From IMG/VR virus record IMGVR_UViG_3300044636_000228, positions 1-32,237 of that record: a stretch of 32,237 nt of DNA; one strand, written 5' to 3'. Origin of the DNA: a virus. The notes below the pieces were generated by a model. That model saw nothing but the letters and a program-made list of their open reading frames with translations, ran no database searches and was not told the DNA's origin. The stretch's first letter is position 1. Every line of letters begins with the position of its first letter. Position numbers and translations under genes: made by a program. Shown here one piece after another: positions 7,988 through 15,363 of the stretch.

Positions 7988-9954
7988 GCGAAGAAAATGT
8001 CTCCGATGATGTCGTTAACACCGACAGCGGTGTTGTCCGCGTCTGCGGCTCCAGTGACGGTCGTAAGGCCGATGCCCGTGGAAAATGCAATGCCGCCTTC
8101 AAGGCTGAATCTGGCCACGCCGTTGGCGGGAACACCGATAGTGCGGACAACTCCAGTTCCAGCCGTCGGCGTCGTGGTCTGGTTGTGCAACTTAACATAC
8201 CGGATGGCGGCATTGGTGTTGATAAAGAACCAGCCAAGGACGCGGCCGGCACTGTTTTTAACGATGGTCGCGTTGGTTGTATTGGCAGCAACTAGGTGAG
8301 TTCCAGACGCCGCGCCAGTAGCGCTGCCTCGGTATTGCTGGCCCACGTCGCCGATTAGAGCACTACCAGCCACAAGCGCGGGCTGCGAGGTCGGAAGGAC
8401 AGCAATAGCGGCCTGTGCTCCATTTGGACGAACACCAGCAATGTATGTGGGGACGTTGGCGTTGTCTTCGACACTTAGAAATCCGAGAGTCCAAGTGGTC
8501 GTGCTTGCCGGGGCTGTTGATCCGTTCCAAAGCCAGAGATAGACGTAAAGTTCGGTGTCGTCATCTGGGATGTTTTCAATTCGGCTTCCGCGTGCGGTTA
8601 CCGTTGAAACGGTTGAACTAGCAACCACAGTGTCAGACCAGTTGACGTTGCGACCGTCTGCATAGGTCTGCACGACGTGACCGGGAGACGCCGTTGTATT
8701 GATCGTTATTGCGGTAACACCGCTATTCCAGCCCTTGCGCTGCGAATCCACGTTTGCAGCCGTCGCGGTCGTTCCGGTGTACTGAGTCCAAAAATAGTTG
8801 TAACCAAAAAGATCGACCGTGCATGAACCGGAAGCTGGCCAACTGGCAACCGTGAAGTTGATTGTGTCAACGCTGGGAATCGAAGCGATGGCATAGCGTC
8901 CAGGCACGCCATTGGCACCGTTGATCGCGCCCACCATCATGGACTGGCCAACGTTCTGAGCCGTAAATCCGTGAGCGGTCAGTGTGACGGTGATGCTCGT
9001 TGCGCTGTTGATCGTGCATGACAACCCTTCGCCAACCTTGTCGGCCAGTAAGACCGCAAAGTTTTGGTTTGCGATGCGCTGAGAAAGGATCGTTTTTTGG
9101 CGAGCGGTCAGCGCACCCCGAAACGATTGAACGCTGCGGGCAAGAAACTCTGAGTTGGCAGTCGTGCCACTAGTCAGGACAAGATTGGACGAACTCTGGG
9201 AAACACCGACGCCAGTGCCAAGGCGGCGTTGGGTCATTTCAGTAGCCATTAACGAAGAGCCGACATCAGCAAATCCCACCGACCAGATTTCAGATGGGAC
9301 TTGGCGAACCACAGCACCACTTGCATTTGGAGACGGGTGGCTTGTTGTCAGCGGAGCTTGATTGGCAGACGTAGCAGCGCCGGAAGGCAGCGGTAGAGCG
9401 GCGGCAGAAACGGGTTGGGTGGCCTGCCAAAATGTTCCACTGACCGGCTGAGTAACGCCCGATCCGTCTACCGGAACTCGACCGGAAACAAGAGCGGGTG
9501 TTTTGGAGTCAATGGAAAAGGTAGATGACCCAATGCCCGACGTATTTACCTCGACTGCTGCCAGAGTGGTTTCTGTTGATGCGCCGGAAGGCAGCGGCAA
9601 CGATGCTGCGGAAACTGGCTGTGTTGCCTGAAAGAACGTGCCGCTCACCGGGACCGCCGTGGCCCTCAGTTGCGTGTCAGTCAGAGGATCGGCTGACGTG
9701 ACCTCGTAAATGACCTGCAGCACGTCGCCGCTGTTGTGGGTCGAGGTGTCGACGTTCAGCGTCAACGTGGTTCCGGCCAGATTTGTGTATCGGGTAGCGG
9801 TGTCTCCGGTGCTGTAGATCACCACGCCGCGGGTCTGGTTGATAACGGCAACCAGATATTTGACGTTGAAGCCTGAAATGCCGGACAGGTTGACGGTGCC
9901 GACGCCCGAGGCCCCCGGCGTGAACGTGTAGGATGGAATGGTAAATTGCTTCAT
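7984..9954 (-). CDS. Large fibre/adhesin-like structural protein with QPVSGTF repeats (656 aa)
   Basis: A long Thr/Ser/Gly/Val-rich beta protein. Residues about 103-126 and 171-194 are near-identical repeats (VSGTFFQATQPVSAA and VSGTFWQATQPVSAA, each followed by LPLPSGA), a repeat type common in phage surface proteins. Around residues 330-380 is a beta module with TLTAHGFTAQNVGQ. The C-terminus is small-residue rich. There is no signal peptide or membrane helix. A receptor-binding or capsid/tail surface protein is likely. It lies upstream of the neck genes, an unusual place for a tail fibre in lambda-like order. The start at 9954 is in CTGACCCATG. Confidence 0.75.
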   Translation of the reverse strand: MKQFTIPSYTFTPGASGVGTVNLSGISGFNVKYLVAVINQTRGVVIYSTGDTATRYTNLAGTTLTLNVDTSTHNSGDVLQVIYEVTSADPLTDTQLRATAVPVSGTFFQATQPVSAASLPLPSGASTETTLAAVEVNTSGIGSSTFSIDSKTPALVSGRVPVDGSGVTQPVSGTFWQATQPVSAAALPLPSGAATSANQAPLTTSHPSPNASGAVVRQVPSEIWSVGFADVGSSLMATEMTQRRLGTGVGVSQSSSNLVLTSGTTANSEFLARSVQSFRGALTARQKTILSQRIANQNFAVLLADKVGEGLSCTINSATSITVTLTAHGFTAQNVGQSMMVGAINGANGVPGRYAIASIPSVDTINFTVASWPASGSCTVDLFGYNYFWTQYTGTTATAANVDSQRKGWNSGVTAITINTTASPGHVVQTYADGRNVNWSDTVVASSTVSTVTARGSRIENIPDDDTELYVYLWLWNGSTAPASTTTWTLGFLSVEDNANVPTYIAGVRPNGAQAAIAVLPTSQPALVAGSALIGDVGQQYRGSATGAASGTHLVAANTTNATIVKNSAGRVLGWFFINTNAAIRYVKLHNQTTTPTAGTGVVRTIGVPANGVARFSLEGGIAFSTGIGLTTVTGAADADNTAVGVNDIIGDIFFA

Positions 9955-9957
9955 GGG

Positions 9958-10716
9958 TCAGCCGAAAATGAGAGCGTTGACGATGGATTGGCCGTTGGTG
10001 ATTCCGCCAGATGATGCCGTCTTGTTCTTCCAGAGCCCGCTGGATGTCTCGTAAGTCAAAACCTGATCGTTGGTCGGGCTGGTGATGAGCACGTCGTGCA
10101 GTTCGTTTAACTCCTGACCGTTGATGACTTTGATGTAGGCCCGGCCGGCGGCCCCATTGCTGGCCGATACCACCCACCCAAGGAAAACGCCATGCGCCGG
10201 CTGAGTCGGGCGGGTAGTGGTCCATCCTCCGGTTGTGGACGACAGCCAGAGCGCCTGACCGTCGGTAAAGGTGGCGGTCGGCAGGTTGCTTAGGCCGTCG
10301 ATGAAGCCCTGGACAATGATGTAACCATCGACCGTGCTTGTGATGTTGCCCATGGCAACGCCAATCGTTGTGGCTGCTGTGGCTTCGGAATCTGCATCGG
10401 CAAGCTCGACAGTGAGATGGGTGCCTTGGGATCCAACGATGTAGACGACCTGCCCCTTGGTGATCGTGCCGGCGCTGGCCTTGCGCACCAGTTTGACAGT
10501 GGCCTGATTGAGCTTGGTGCCGTTGGCGTCGTCCAGGAGCGTCTGGAGGCCGACCACCTCGGAAATCGGATGGGTATGGGCAGAAGGCGGAAAGGTGGCC
10601 GGCTTGCCGGTGACATCGTCCCAGGCAACAGCCCCACCGCCGGTTGTTCCCGCCACAAACCGAGGGAACTGGATCTCGTAGACCTGCTCTTTGATCTCAA
10701 TGGCAATTTCGCTCAT
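9958..10716 (-). CDS. Fibre-like structural protein with HTHPISEV motif (252 aa)
   Basis: The N-terminal part carries WDDVTGKPATFPPSAHTHPI followed by SEVVGLQTLLDD. This 'HTH.I..V.gLq..L' linker is widespread in phage tail-fibre proteins. The rest is beta-rich: 'GQVVYI', 'GVAMGNITSTVDGYIIVQGF' and 'GQALWLSSTTGGW', a pattern seen in phage beta-propeller-like or capsid-decorating fibres. ATG 10716 overlaps the upstream stop (ACATGA). Three bases separate its stop from the next gene. A virion surface protein is the best call. Confidence 0.75.
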   Translation of the reverse strand: MSEIAIEIKEQVYEIQFPRFVAGTTGGGAVAWDDVTGKPATFPPSAHTHPISEVVGLQTLLDDANGTKLNQATVKLVRKASAGTITKGQVVYIVGSQGTHLTVELADADSEATAATTIGVAMGNITSTVDGYIIVQGFIDGLSNLPTATFTDGQALWLSSTTGGWTTTRPTQPAHGVFLGWVVSASNGAAGRAYIKVINGQELNELHDVLITSPTNDQVLTYETSSGLWKNKTASSGGITNGQSIVNALIFG

Positions 10717-11063
10717 GTCGTCGTGGTGATTCGGCGGACAATGTTGAGCTGAAAAACGACAAGGGTGTGCGGGCCAAACGTCGGGCTTGTCCGGTAGATC
10801 ACTAAGTCCGCAACCAGCTTGTCGCCGATGTCACGGGTAATGGTTTGGGCGCCGGTTAGTTCAAGCGTGAAGATTGCCTTGCCAGCGGTGTCGAGATTGG
10901 CGGTTGGTGTGAGCGTTGCAAAAATCGAGTTATCGACCGCATCCCGCACCTCGCACTTAGCTAAAACGCCGGTCCAGTCGTAAGCGGCATCGTCCGTGAT
11001 GGTGACCGAGACCGGCACAATCCAGCGGTCGCCGCGTGGAATCTCTTGGGTGATGTTGGTCAT
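10713..11063 (-). CDS. Small beta-domain structural protein (116 aa)
   Basis: The product begins MTNITQEIPRGDRWIVPVSV and continues as an immunoglobulin-like series of strands (TLTPTANLDTAGKAIFTLEL, LVADLVIYR) ending in a Thr tail. 'G.....v.v....g..yd.tg....' resembles the N-terminal domain of phage baseplate/fibre upper proteins, but the match is only general. ATG 11063 overlaps the lipoprotein stop (AAATGA), and its own stop overlaps ATG 10716. It probably works with the fibre proteins downstream. Confidence 0.65.
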   Translation of the reverse strand: MTNITQEIPRGDRWIVPVSVTITDDAAYDWTGVLAKCEVRDAVDNSIFATLTPTANLDTAGKAIFTLELTGAQTITRDIGDKLVADLVIYRTSPTFGPHTLVVFQLNIVRRITTTT

Positions 11064-11287
11064 TTGGGTAACGAGTACCAGCCCTCGGGTAGTGTGATTC
11101 GGTTGCTGGAGCGCACAGGAGCCCCGTCCGCACCTTTGACCCAGACTCGAGCTTTGACGCTCTCAGCGAGGCGTACAGGCTCGCCGTGTGGCACATAGAC
11201 CACTCGGGTCTGACAGCCGCAGCTAGACGCCAGACTTATCAATACGATCCAGCAGCTTTTGCTTAAGCTCGGGGTCGGGTTTGGCAT
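11060..11287 (-). CDS. Small phage lipoprotein, candidate outer-membrane spanin (75 aa)
   Basis: The N-terminus has a Lys (residue 10), a hydrophobic run (CWIVLISLASS) and a lipobox-like LASSC. The mature part starts near Cys23 and reads CGCQTRVVYVPHGEPVRLAE, then a conserved-looking VKARVWV and LPEGWY. This type of short lipoprotein (VYVP.GEPVRLAE...GW) is common among phage lysis/accessory genes. It overlaps the 47-aa gene upstream by 65 bases in another frame, which recalls Rz/Rz1 overlaps. The -3 residue of the lipobox is Ala rather than the usual Leu. Spanin function is inferred. Confidence 0.72.
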   Translation of the reverse strand: MPNPTPSLSKSCWIVLISLASSCGCQTRVVYVPHGEPVRLAESVKARVWVKGADGAPVRSSNRITLPEGWYSLPK

Positions 11288-11366
11288 CTTCTGCGGTGGG
11301 TTGAGTGTTAGCCAGGCCGGTCAGCCATTTCAGAATGGCTGTCACGATCTGCTCGATGACGTTCAT
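11223..11366 (-). CDS. Small helical protein overlapping the lipoprotein gene (47 aa)
   Basis: ATG 11366 overlaps the upstream stop (GAATGA). The product is MNVIEQIVTAILKWLTGLAN followed by a charged tail (KPDPELKQKLLDRIDKSGV). An amphipathic N-terminal helix and a C-terminal coiled helix resemble part of an inner-membrane spanin or holin accessory, but the hydrophobic run is too short for a confident membrane span. It shares 65 bases with the lipoprotein gene in a different frame. Confidence 0.6.
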   Translation of the reverse strand: MNVIEQIVTAILKWLTGLANTQPTAEDAKPDPELKQKLLDRIDKSGV

Positions 11367-11539
11367 TCCTTCTTCTCGGCGTCCTTGGCCATGATGAGGC
11401 CGATGCCAGCGGTCACCGCGGCGATGGTGACGGTCAGGTCAACATTGGTGGCTGGGTCGCTGTCGAACAGCGCAGAAAGTGCGCCTCCAATTGCGACGAG
11501 GATGGAGCCAATTCCGGCAAGGGTGGTTTTGAGGTTCAT
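11363..11539 (-). CDS. Small membrane protein, holin candidate (58 aa)
   Basis: The product begins MNLKTTLAGIGSILVAIGGA and has a second hydrophobic stretch (LTVTIAAVTAGIGLIMA) followed by a charged KDAEKKE tail. Two hydrophobic segments separated by a short polar loop (DSDPATNVD) match the size and topology of small class II holins. The start at 11539 is in CTGACCCATG, directly after the stop of the previous small membrane protein. It lies in a cassette with a lipoprotein, which supports a lysis role. No experimentally known family is recognised. Confidence 0.66.
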   Translation of the reverse strand: MNLKTTLAGIGSILVAIGGALSALFDSDPATNVDLTVTIAAVTAGIGLIMAKDAEKKE

Positions 11540-11542
11540 GGG

Positions 11543-11716
11543 TCAGTCTTTCTTTCGCAGCAGTCTGTAGAGCATCACACAAGCGATCACGCAAGTCACA
11601 ATTGAACCGATGGATGACGCCACGTCACCAAGGGGTCTCAAAATGCCCATAATCGCGGAGGTAAGCCCGGATCCGATGCCGATTGATCCGTCCCGGATTT
11701 CGTGGTGGTTTGTCAT
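11543..11716 (-). CDS. Small membrane protein in lysis cassette (57 aa)
   Basis: ATG 11716 opens a 57-codon frame, MTNHHEIRDGSIGIGSGLTS, with a hydrophobic segment at about residues 36-52 (IGSIVTCVIACVMLY) and a basic end (RLLRKKD). Its stop TGA is part of TGACCCATG, the start of the next small membrane protein. One membrane span plus a positive C-terminus fits an antiholin/holin partner or another envelope protein. The function is inferred from neighbours. Confidence 0.65.
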   Translation of the reverse strand: MTNHHEIRDGSIGIGSGLTSAIMGILRPLGDVASSIGSIVTCVIACVMLYRLLRKKD

Positions 11717-11726
11717 GGCGTGACGA

Positions 11727-11957
11727 TCAGCTCAGGGCAACCCTGATGCTGTTTTCGTTGGAGTCAATGAACGGAACGCCGACGACCCGTCCGTCGCCGT
11801 AGATAGAAGCCACCACCTGTGACGGATCATCCTGCGGAATGACCTCGGCGGCGCTGACAACCATGTCACCGACAATGACGTTGGGGTTGACCTTGATCGG
11901 CGGCTTGAAGGTAATGGTTTCGACCGGCGCTGTGATGATTTCGATTTCGGTTTCCAT
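11727..11957 (-). CDS. Small hypothetical protein downstream of LamG fibre (76 aa)
   Basis: The product METEIEIITAPVETITFKPP is acidic and beta-like; it ends NENSIRVALS. It begins three bases after the LamG-fibre stop (TAAATTATG), so it is in the same transcript. It may be a fibre chaperone or small virion protein. No domain is recognised. Confidence 0.65.
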   Translation of the reverse strand: METEIEIITAPVETITFKPPIKVNPNVIVGDMVVSAAEVIPQDDPSQVVASIYGDGRVVGVPFIDSNENSIRVALS

Positions 11958-11960
11958 AAT

Positions 11961-13469
11961 TTAGGAAGCGATGGTGTAGAGGATGGTGAATTGCAGGGTG
12001 GCCGTGCTGGAGCTGTTCACCCACAGATTGCCGGTGGTCGAGAACGGAGTGGCCAGCGTAAGCTTCTGTCGGCCAGAGACAACTGATGCACCGTTCACGA
12101 TCTGGGTGCCAGCGGATGCGTTGCCGACGCTCACCGTGGCCGATCCGGTCGAGTTTACGATAATGTCCTCGATGATGGCGTTGGTCGGGATGGCAAGCGT
12201 TCCGCCCAGCATCTGCTGGTTGCCGTTGGTGTTGGTCGTCGCGTACAGCACCGCCATGCGCCTCGGAACCATGAACTCAACGCCGTTGAAAAGCGTGCCG
12301 TGCAGGTTATTCGTCGAGCGGTCGGTGGCTTGGTAGCCGGTGCCGACGGTGAAGTCCAGATCGACCAAACCACCAATTCGGTTTAACGTAGATGCGTTGG
12401 TCCAAGTCGTTGGAGTGGTTCCGGTTGCAACAAACTCAACACCTGTCGTATTAGACGCAGCGCCAACATTCGTGAATGAATCAGAAGCCACGTAAGTGGC
12501 AATCCGGTAGCGCTTAGATGCAACCAAGGTGCCACTGGTTTGTCCCGTCTGCGTCCCCCACTGATCAGCCGGATTCACGCCGACAGTGATAAGCTCGGTG
12601 ACATCGCCAGCACTCAGTGCGCGGTTGAAGACAACGGAGCGGTAGATGCGGCCGAAGAAAAGATCGCCCGCATCAAAGACTCCGACGTTCAAAAACGTAC
12701 TGGTTACAGTGTCGGACCAAGATCCACTTCCGGTGTCGCTGTAGGCTGTGTCCGTGCCGTTGATGTAGAGTTTAAATGTGGAACCACTGCGGGTGACAAC
12801 CACATCAACCACTTGTCCGGCGAAGTTCGTGTGAAAATTTGACAAACCCGCATTCTTGGCCGTTACCCCAGCTGCATCACGCAACGTGACATTCAGCGTG
12901 CTTAAGGACAAACGAATACCAAAGGCCCTTGAACCCGCGCCGGTAGAACCACCAGACGTGGTGATGACCCCTTGTCCGCCCACCGACGGTTGGGCGACTG
13001 GAACCCGAAACCGGACCCACATAGAGAAATCTCCGGTTCCGATGGCTTGGCACGGGGCTGACACCCGCGTCGCAGCCGTCGCCCCATCGAACGTCACCGC
13101 AGCGTAGTCGCTGGCAGCGGCGCGGACGGCGGCAGGAAACTCGCCTTGCCGAGCGGTAAGCTGGGCGTTGATCGTCGAGGTGTCGGTCTGAGCGTCGCCG
13201 AGGGTGGTGTTGCCGTTGAAGGTAGCGGCTCCGGTAAAGGTGGAAGCCCCGGTGACGCCAAGCGTTGTCCCCACCGTAGCCGCTCCGGTGATGGTGGCGG
13301 CGGCGAGGGTGACGGTGGGAGAACAAGCGAGGATGTTGTTGATTGAGATGCGCTTGGTCGTACCGGATGCTGCCATCGACGTATCAGAAACGTCGACAAT
13401 CGGCAGCATGTCGTTTGCGGGATCGGCCGTCGTAAGGGCCGTAAGGGCTGTGATCTTAGTGTCTGGCAT
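11961..13469 (-). CDS. Tail fibre/surface protein with LamG-like lectin domain (502 aa)
   Basis: The N-terminus (PDTKITALTALTTADPANDM, then LPIVDVSD and TTKRIS.NNIL) is the common anchor motif of phage fibre/tailspike proteins. Residues about 55-100 are repetitive, TGAATVGTTLGVTG-like. Residues about 120-290 form a concanavalin/LamG-like domain: DFSMWVRFRVP, then KLYINGTDTAY, then FFGRIYRSVVFNRALSAGDV, the typical final strand and 'N.aLs..ev' end. The C-terminus is another beta domain. It would bind carbohydrate on the cell surface. Start 13469 is in CTGACCCATG. Confidence 0.84.
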   Translation of the reverse strand: MPDTKITALTALTTADPANDMLPIVDVSDTSMAASGTTKRISINNILACSPTVTLAAATITGAATVGTTLGVTGASTFTGAATFNGNTTLGDAQTDTSTINAQLTARQGEFPAAVRAAASDYAAVTFDGATAATRVSAPCQAIGTGDFSMWVRFRVPVAQPSVGGQGVITTSGGSTGAGSRAFGIRLSLSTLNVTLRDAAGVTAKNAGLSNFHTNFAGQVVDVVVTRSGSTFKLYINGTDTAYSDTGSGSWSDTVTSTFLNVGVFDAGDLFFGRIYRSVVFNRALSAGDVTELITVGVNPADQWGTQTGQTSGTLVASKRYRIATYVASDSFTNVGAASNTTGVEFVATGTTPTTWTNASTLNRIGGLVDLDFTVGTGYQATDRSTNNLHGTLFNGVEFMVPRRMAVLYATTNTNGNQQMLGGTLAIPTNAIIEDIIVNSTGSATVSVGNASAGTQIVNGASVVSGRQKLTLATPFSTTGNLWVNSSSTATLQFTILYTIAS

Positions 13470-13472
13470 GGG

Positions 13473-13703
13473 TCAGTTGGATTGGATTTGAAGTTTGAAG
13501 TTGTCCTCCTGAAGAACAAAATCGTTGTTCTCCAAGTCAAGATGATCGGCAGTTCCGAACGTAATGACGAGTTTTCCGCTGCCGTCTTCTTGCAGCACAA
13601 AGAAATCGTCCTCTTGCAGAACATCACGGCGCAGCACCGGTGCGTCAGTGCCACCGGCTTGGCCGGCAAACAACCGATTGAGTGCTATGCCGAGTGAAAT
13701 CAT
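13473..13703 (-). CDS. Small protein with VLQED repeats (76 aa)
   Basis: The sequence has three copies of a (D/F)VLQED(D/G/N) motif: RRDVLQEDDFFVLQEDGSGK and NDFVLQEDNFKLQ. Its ATG overlaps the upstream stop (TAATG). The short beta-hairpin repeats look like a small structural or fibre-attachment protein. Its stop is three bases before the LamG fibre start. No family is recognised. Confidence 0.68.
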   Translation of the reverse strand: MISLGIALNRLFAGQAGGTDAPVLRRDVLQEDDFFVLQEDGSGKLVITFGTADHLDLENNDFVLQEDNFKLQIQSN

Positions 13704-13963
13704 TAGGCGCGAGCGTTAAACGCCACCACAGAGCCGCTGGAGATCTGGAAGCCGGTAATGTTGCCAACCAGCGGGAAGCCGGCCGGAATCGTCTTGGATG
13801 TCCAAGTGCCGGTGATCTGAAAGCCGGTGATCGACGTAAACACCGTCGGCTCGGTCGGAATCAATGCCGAGTAATTTCCGGTCTGGGCGGCGGTGCTGGT
13901 GACCAGCGTAAAGCCTTCGCGGCCCATGCTGTACTCGGTCGAGATGTCTGCTTGAAAGGCCAT
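13703..13963 (-). CDS. Small beta-rich head-region protein with ITGFQI repeats (86 aa)
   Basis: The product MAFQADISTEYSMGREGFTL contains two ITGFQI(T/S)(G/S) units separated by about 22 residues. It is all polar/beta with no membrane segment. Position just after the capsid gene and a hairpin suggests a head decoration or fibre-base protein. The leader is GATTAAACTCA ATG, without an SD. It overlaps the VLQED gene by one base. Confidence 0.65.
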   Translation of the reverse strand: MAFQADISTEYSMGREGFTLVTSTAAQTGNYSALIPTEPTVFTSITGFQITGTWTSKTIPAGFPLVGNITGFQISSGSVVAFNARA

Positions 13964-13980
13964 TGAGTTTAATCAGTAGA

Positions 13981-14010
13981 GGGGGCCCCGGCCGTATTAC
14001 CGAGGCCCCC
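13981..14010 (-). terminator. GC-rich hairpin after the capsid block
   Basis: Arms 13981-13991 and 14000-14010 (11 bp each, one G-T wobble) enclose an 8-base loop. The hairpin lies in the short gap after the stop of the 58-aa gene (TAA at 14023-14021) and before ATG 13963. On the minus strand it is followed by TCTACTGATT, so there is no U-tract. It may be a pause, an RNA-stabilising stem or a weak terminator rather than a classic intrinsic terminator. Confidence 0.5.
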
Positions 14011-14020
14011 GGGTTGTGTG

Positions 14021-14197
14021 TTATCCTTTGCGAACTTTCGGTGCCAGGGCTCCCTGTATCCACAGGATGAGCTTGCCTCCTTCGGGAACGGTCGCGGTGT
14101 TGAAGCCGTCGCGTTGGAGCGTCGCGTCGACTTCGGGACCAGAAACAAGCTTGGTTTTGCCGTTCTTGTCCACCGAGATGGTAGTTGCGATTCTCAT
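14021..14197 (-). CDS. Small head-region protein (58 aa)
   Basis: ATG 14197 follows the capsid gene by 11 bases; the product is MRIATTISVDKNGKTKLVSG followed by PEVDATLQRDGFN and a beta end (KLILWIQGALAPKVRKG). The start is in CTGACCCATG although here the TGA is not the stop of the upstream gene, which ends at TAA 14211-14209. A small accessory capsid protein is plausible from position. Confidence 0.68.
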   Translation of the reverse strand: MRIATTISVDKNGKTKLVSGPEVDATLQRDGFNTATVPEGGKLILWIQGALAPKVRKG

Positions 14198-14208
14198 GGG
14201 TCAGCCGA

Positions 14209-15363
14209 TTAGGCGGTGATGAGAAGCTCGCCCTGGGTAGCGTCACCCACGCCGGCGCCAAACATGATGTCGTAGGAGGCGAAATGCGAGCGGCTGGAGC
14301 GGCTGTACCACACCGACAGCAAGCAGGAAAGGCCGTTGGCCGTAGTCACCGTGCGCTGCTCGAGGAACTCGCCAGCGATCATGCCAACCGGGAGGCCGGC
14401 GGCGATGGCGATGGCATCCGGGCCGCAAACAAAGCCGGCCAAGTTGGCGATGCCACCGGTCCAACGGTTGTTTTCGGCGATGAGGTCGAATCCGAACCGG
14501 CCGTTGGCCAGAGCGGCAAGGCGTCCGTCGGGGAACGTGTTGGAAGCCGAGGAGAACATCAGCCGGGCAATGTGGCTACCGTCCAGCACGAGGTTCTTGC
14601 TGCGGTAGTTCTTGGCCAAGGCCAAGATCGCAGGCAAGTCCGAGGTGTCGAAGTTGGCAGCGGTGCCGATGGTGGTCGGGCTGTCGTAGTTGGCCGAAAC
14701 CATCAGGCCGGTCACGACATCCGAAATGCCGTAGGCAAACAGGTCTGCAGACCCTTGGGCAAGGTCAGCGAGCTGGAAGCCCTGATTCAACTCAGCGTTC
14801 TGGATGCTGAAGATCTTGGAGATCTGGTTCACCGTCACGTTGGTGGCGACCAGAGTGCTGTCGTCGTTGGTCTCGAAGTTGGTCGCATTGGTCTGCGCAG
14901 CAGATCCAGTGGTGTAACGCTTCACGCGAACCGTGGCGCGGGGGCGCAGGTTGTCCAGGCCGACGTTGCGGGTGAAACCGTCCAACAGCGCCAAACGGGT
15001 GGCGGCGATGGTGATGATGGCGTCGGCCAGATAATCCACCACCAAGGTGCTGGTGAAGGTGTTGGTGTTCTGGGGAGCGTGGATCTGGTTCTGGCGAATC
15101 AACTCGCTGTGGTTCTCGATCAGGAACTTGCGGCGATCAGAACCAGCCTTGAAACCCTTATGCTTCTCAAGCAACGGGTTGCCGAGGTTCTCGATGCGCG
15201 GAGTGATCGGCTCGGGAGCCGGGGCGGCGGTGGGGGCCTTGGCGCTGATAGCAGCGGCGACAGCTTTGGCGACGATGGCCTCAATGTCGATGGCGGTCGG
15301 GGCGGCAGGAGCCGGCGCAGCGGGAGCGGCCGGCACCACGGGATCGGGGGTATTGTTGTCCAT
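14209..15363 (-). CDS. Candidate nested scaffold/capsid product from an internal start (384 aa)
   Basis: In-frame ATG 15363 (MDNNTPDPVVPAAP) falls exactly at the end of the protease and its linker. It is preceded by ACAAACACCACACAAC, an A/C-rich leader of the same kind that precedes real genes here, such as the tail tube (CTAACACCAAACACAC before ATG 6082) and the SSB-like gene. Translation from it would make the scaffold-capsid part without one protease per capsid subunit, much as lambda Nu3 is made within gene C. This is an inference from the leader; the protein has not been shown. Confidence 0.55.
   Translation of the reverse strand: MDNNTPDPVVPAAPAAPAPAAPTAIDIEAIVAKAVAAAISAKAPTAAPAPEPITPRIENLGNPLLEKHKGFKAGSDRRKFLIENHSELIRQNQIHAPQNTNTFTSTLVVDYLADAIITIAATRLALLDGFTRNVGLDNLRPRATVRVKRYTTGSAAQTNATNFETNDDSTLVATNVTVNQISKIFSIQNAELNQGFQLADLAQGSADLFAYGISDVVTGLMVSANYDSPTTIGTAANFDTSDLPAILALAKNYRSKNLVLDGSHIARLMFSSASNTFPDGRLAALANGRFGFDLIAENNRWTGGIANLAGFVCGPDAIAIAAGLPVGMIAGEFLEQRTVTTANGLSCLLSVWYSRSSRSHFASYDIMFGAGVGDATQGELLITA

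Larger units (their letters stand above)
2148..14204 (-). repeat. Five copies of the start-site 10-mer CTGACCCATG
   Basis: Exact copies, written CATGGGTCAG on the plus strand, lie at 2148-2157, 9952-9961, 11537-11546, 13467-13476 and 14195-14204. Each ends in the ATG of a real gene. In four of them TGA is also the stop of the previous gene. The large terminase start has 9 of 10 bases. None is a Shine-Dalgarno sequence. Confidence 0.85.

Noticed and set aside
12856-13491. Several short frames on the plus strand opposite the LamG fibre gene
   Set aside because: All overlap the well-supported fibre gene, lack start signals and have low-complexity composition typical of antisense shadows.
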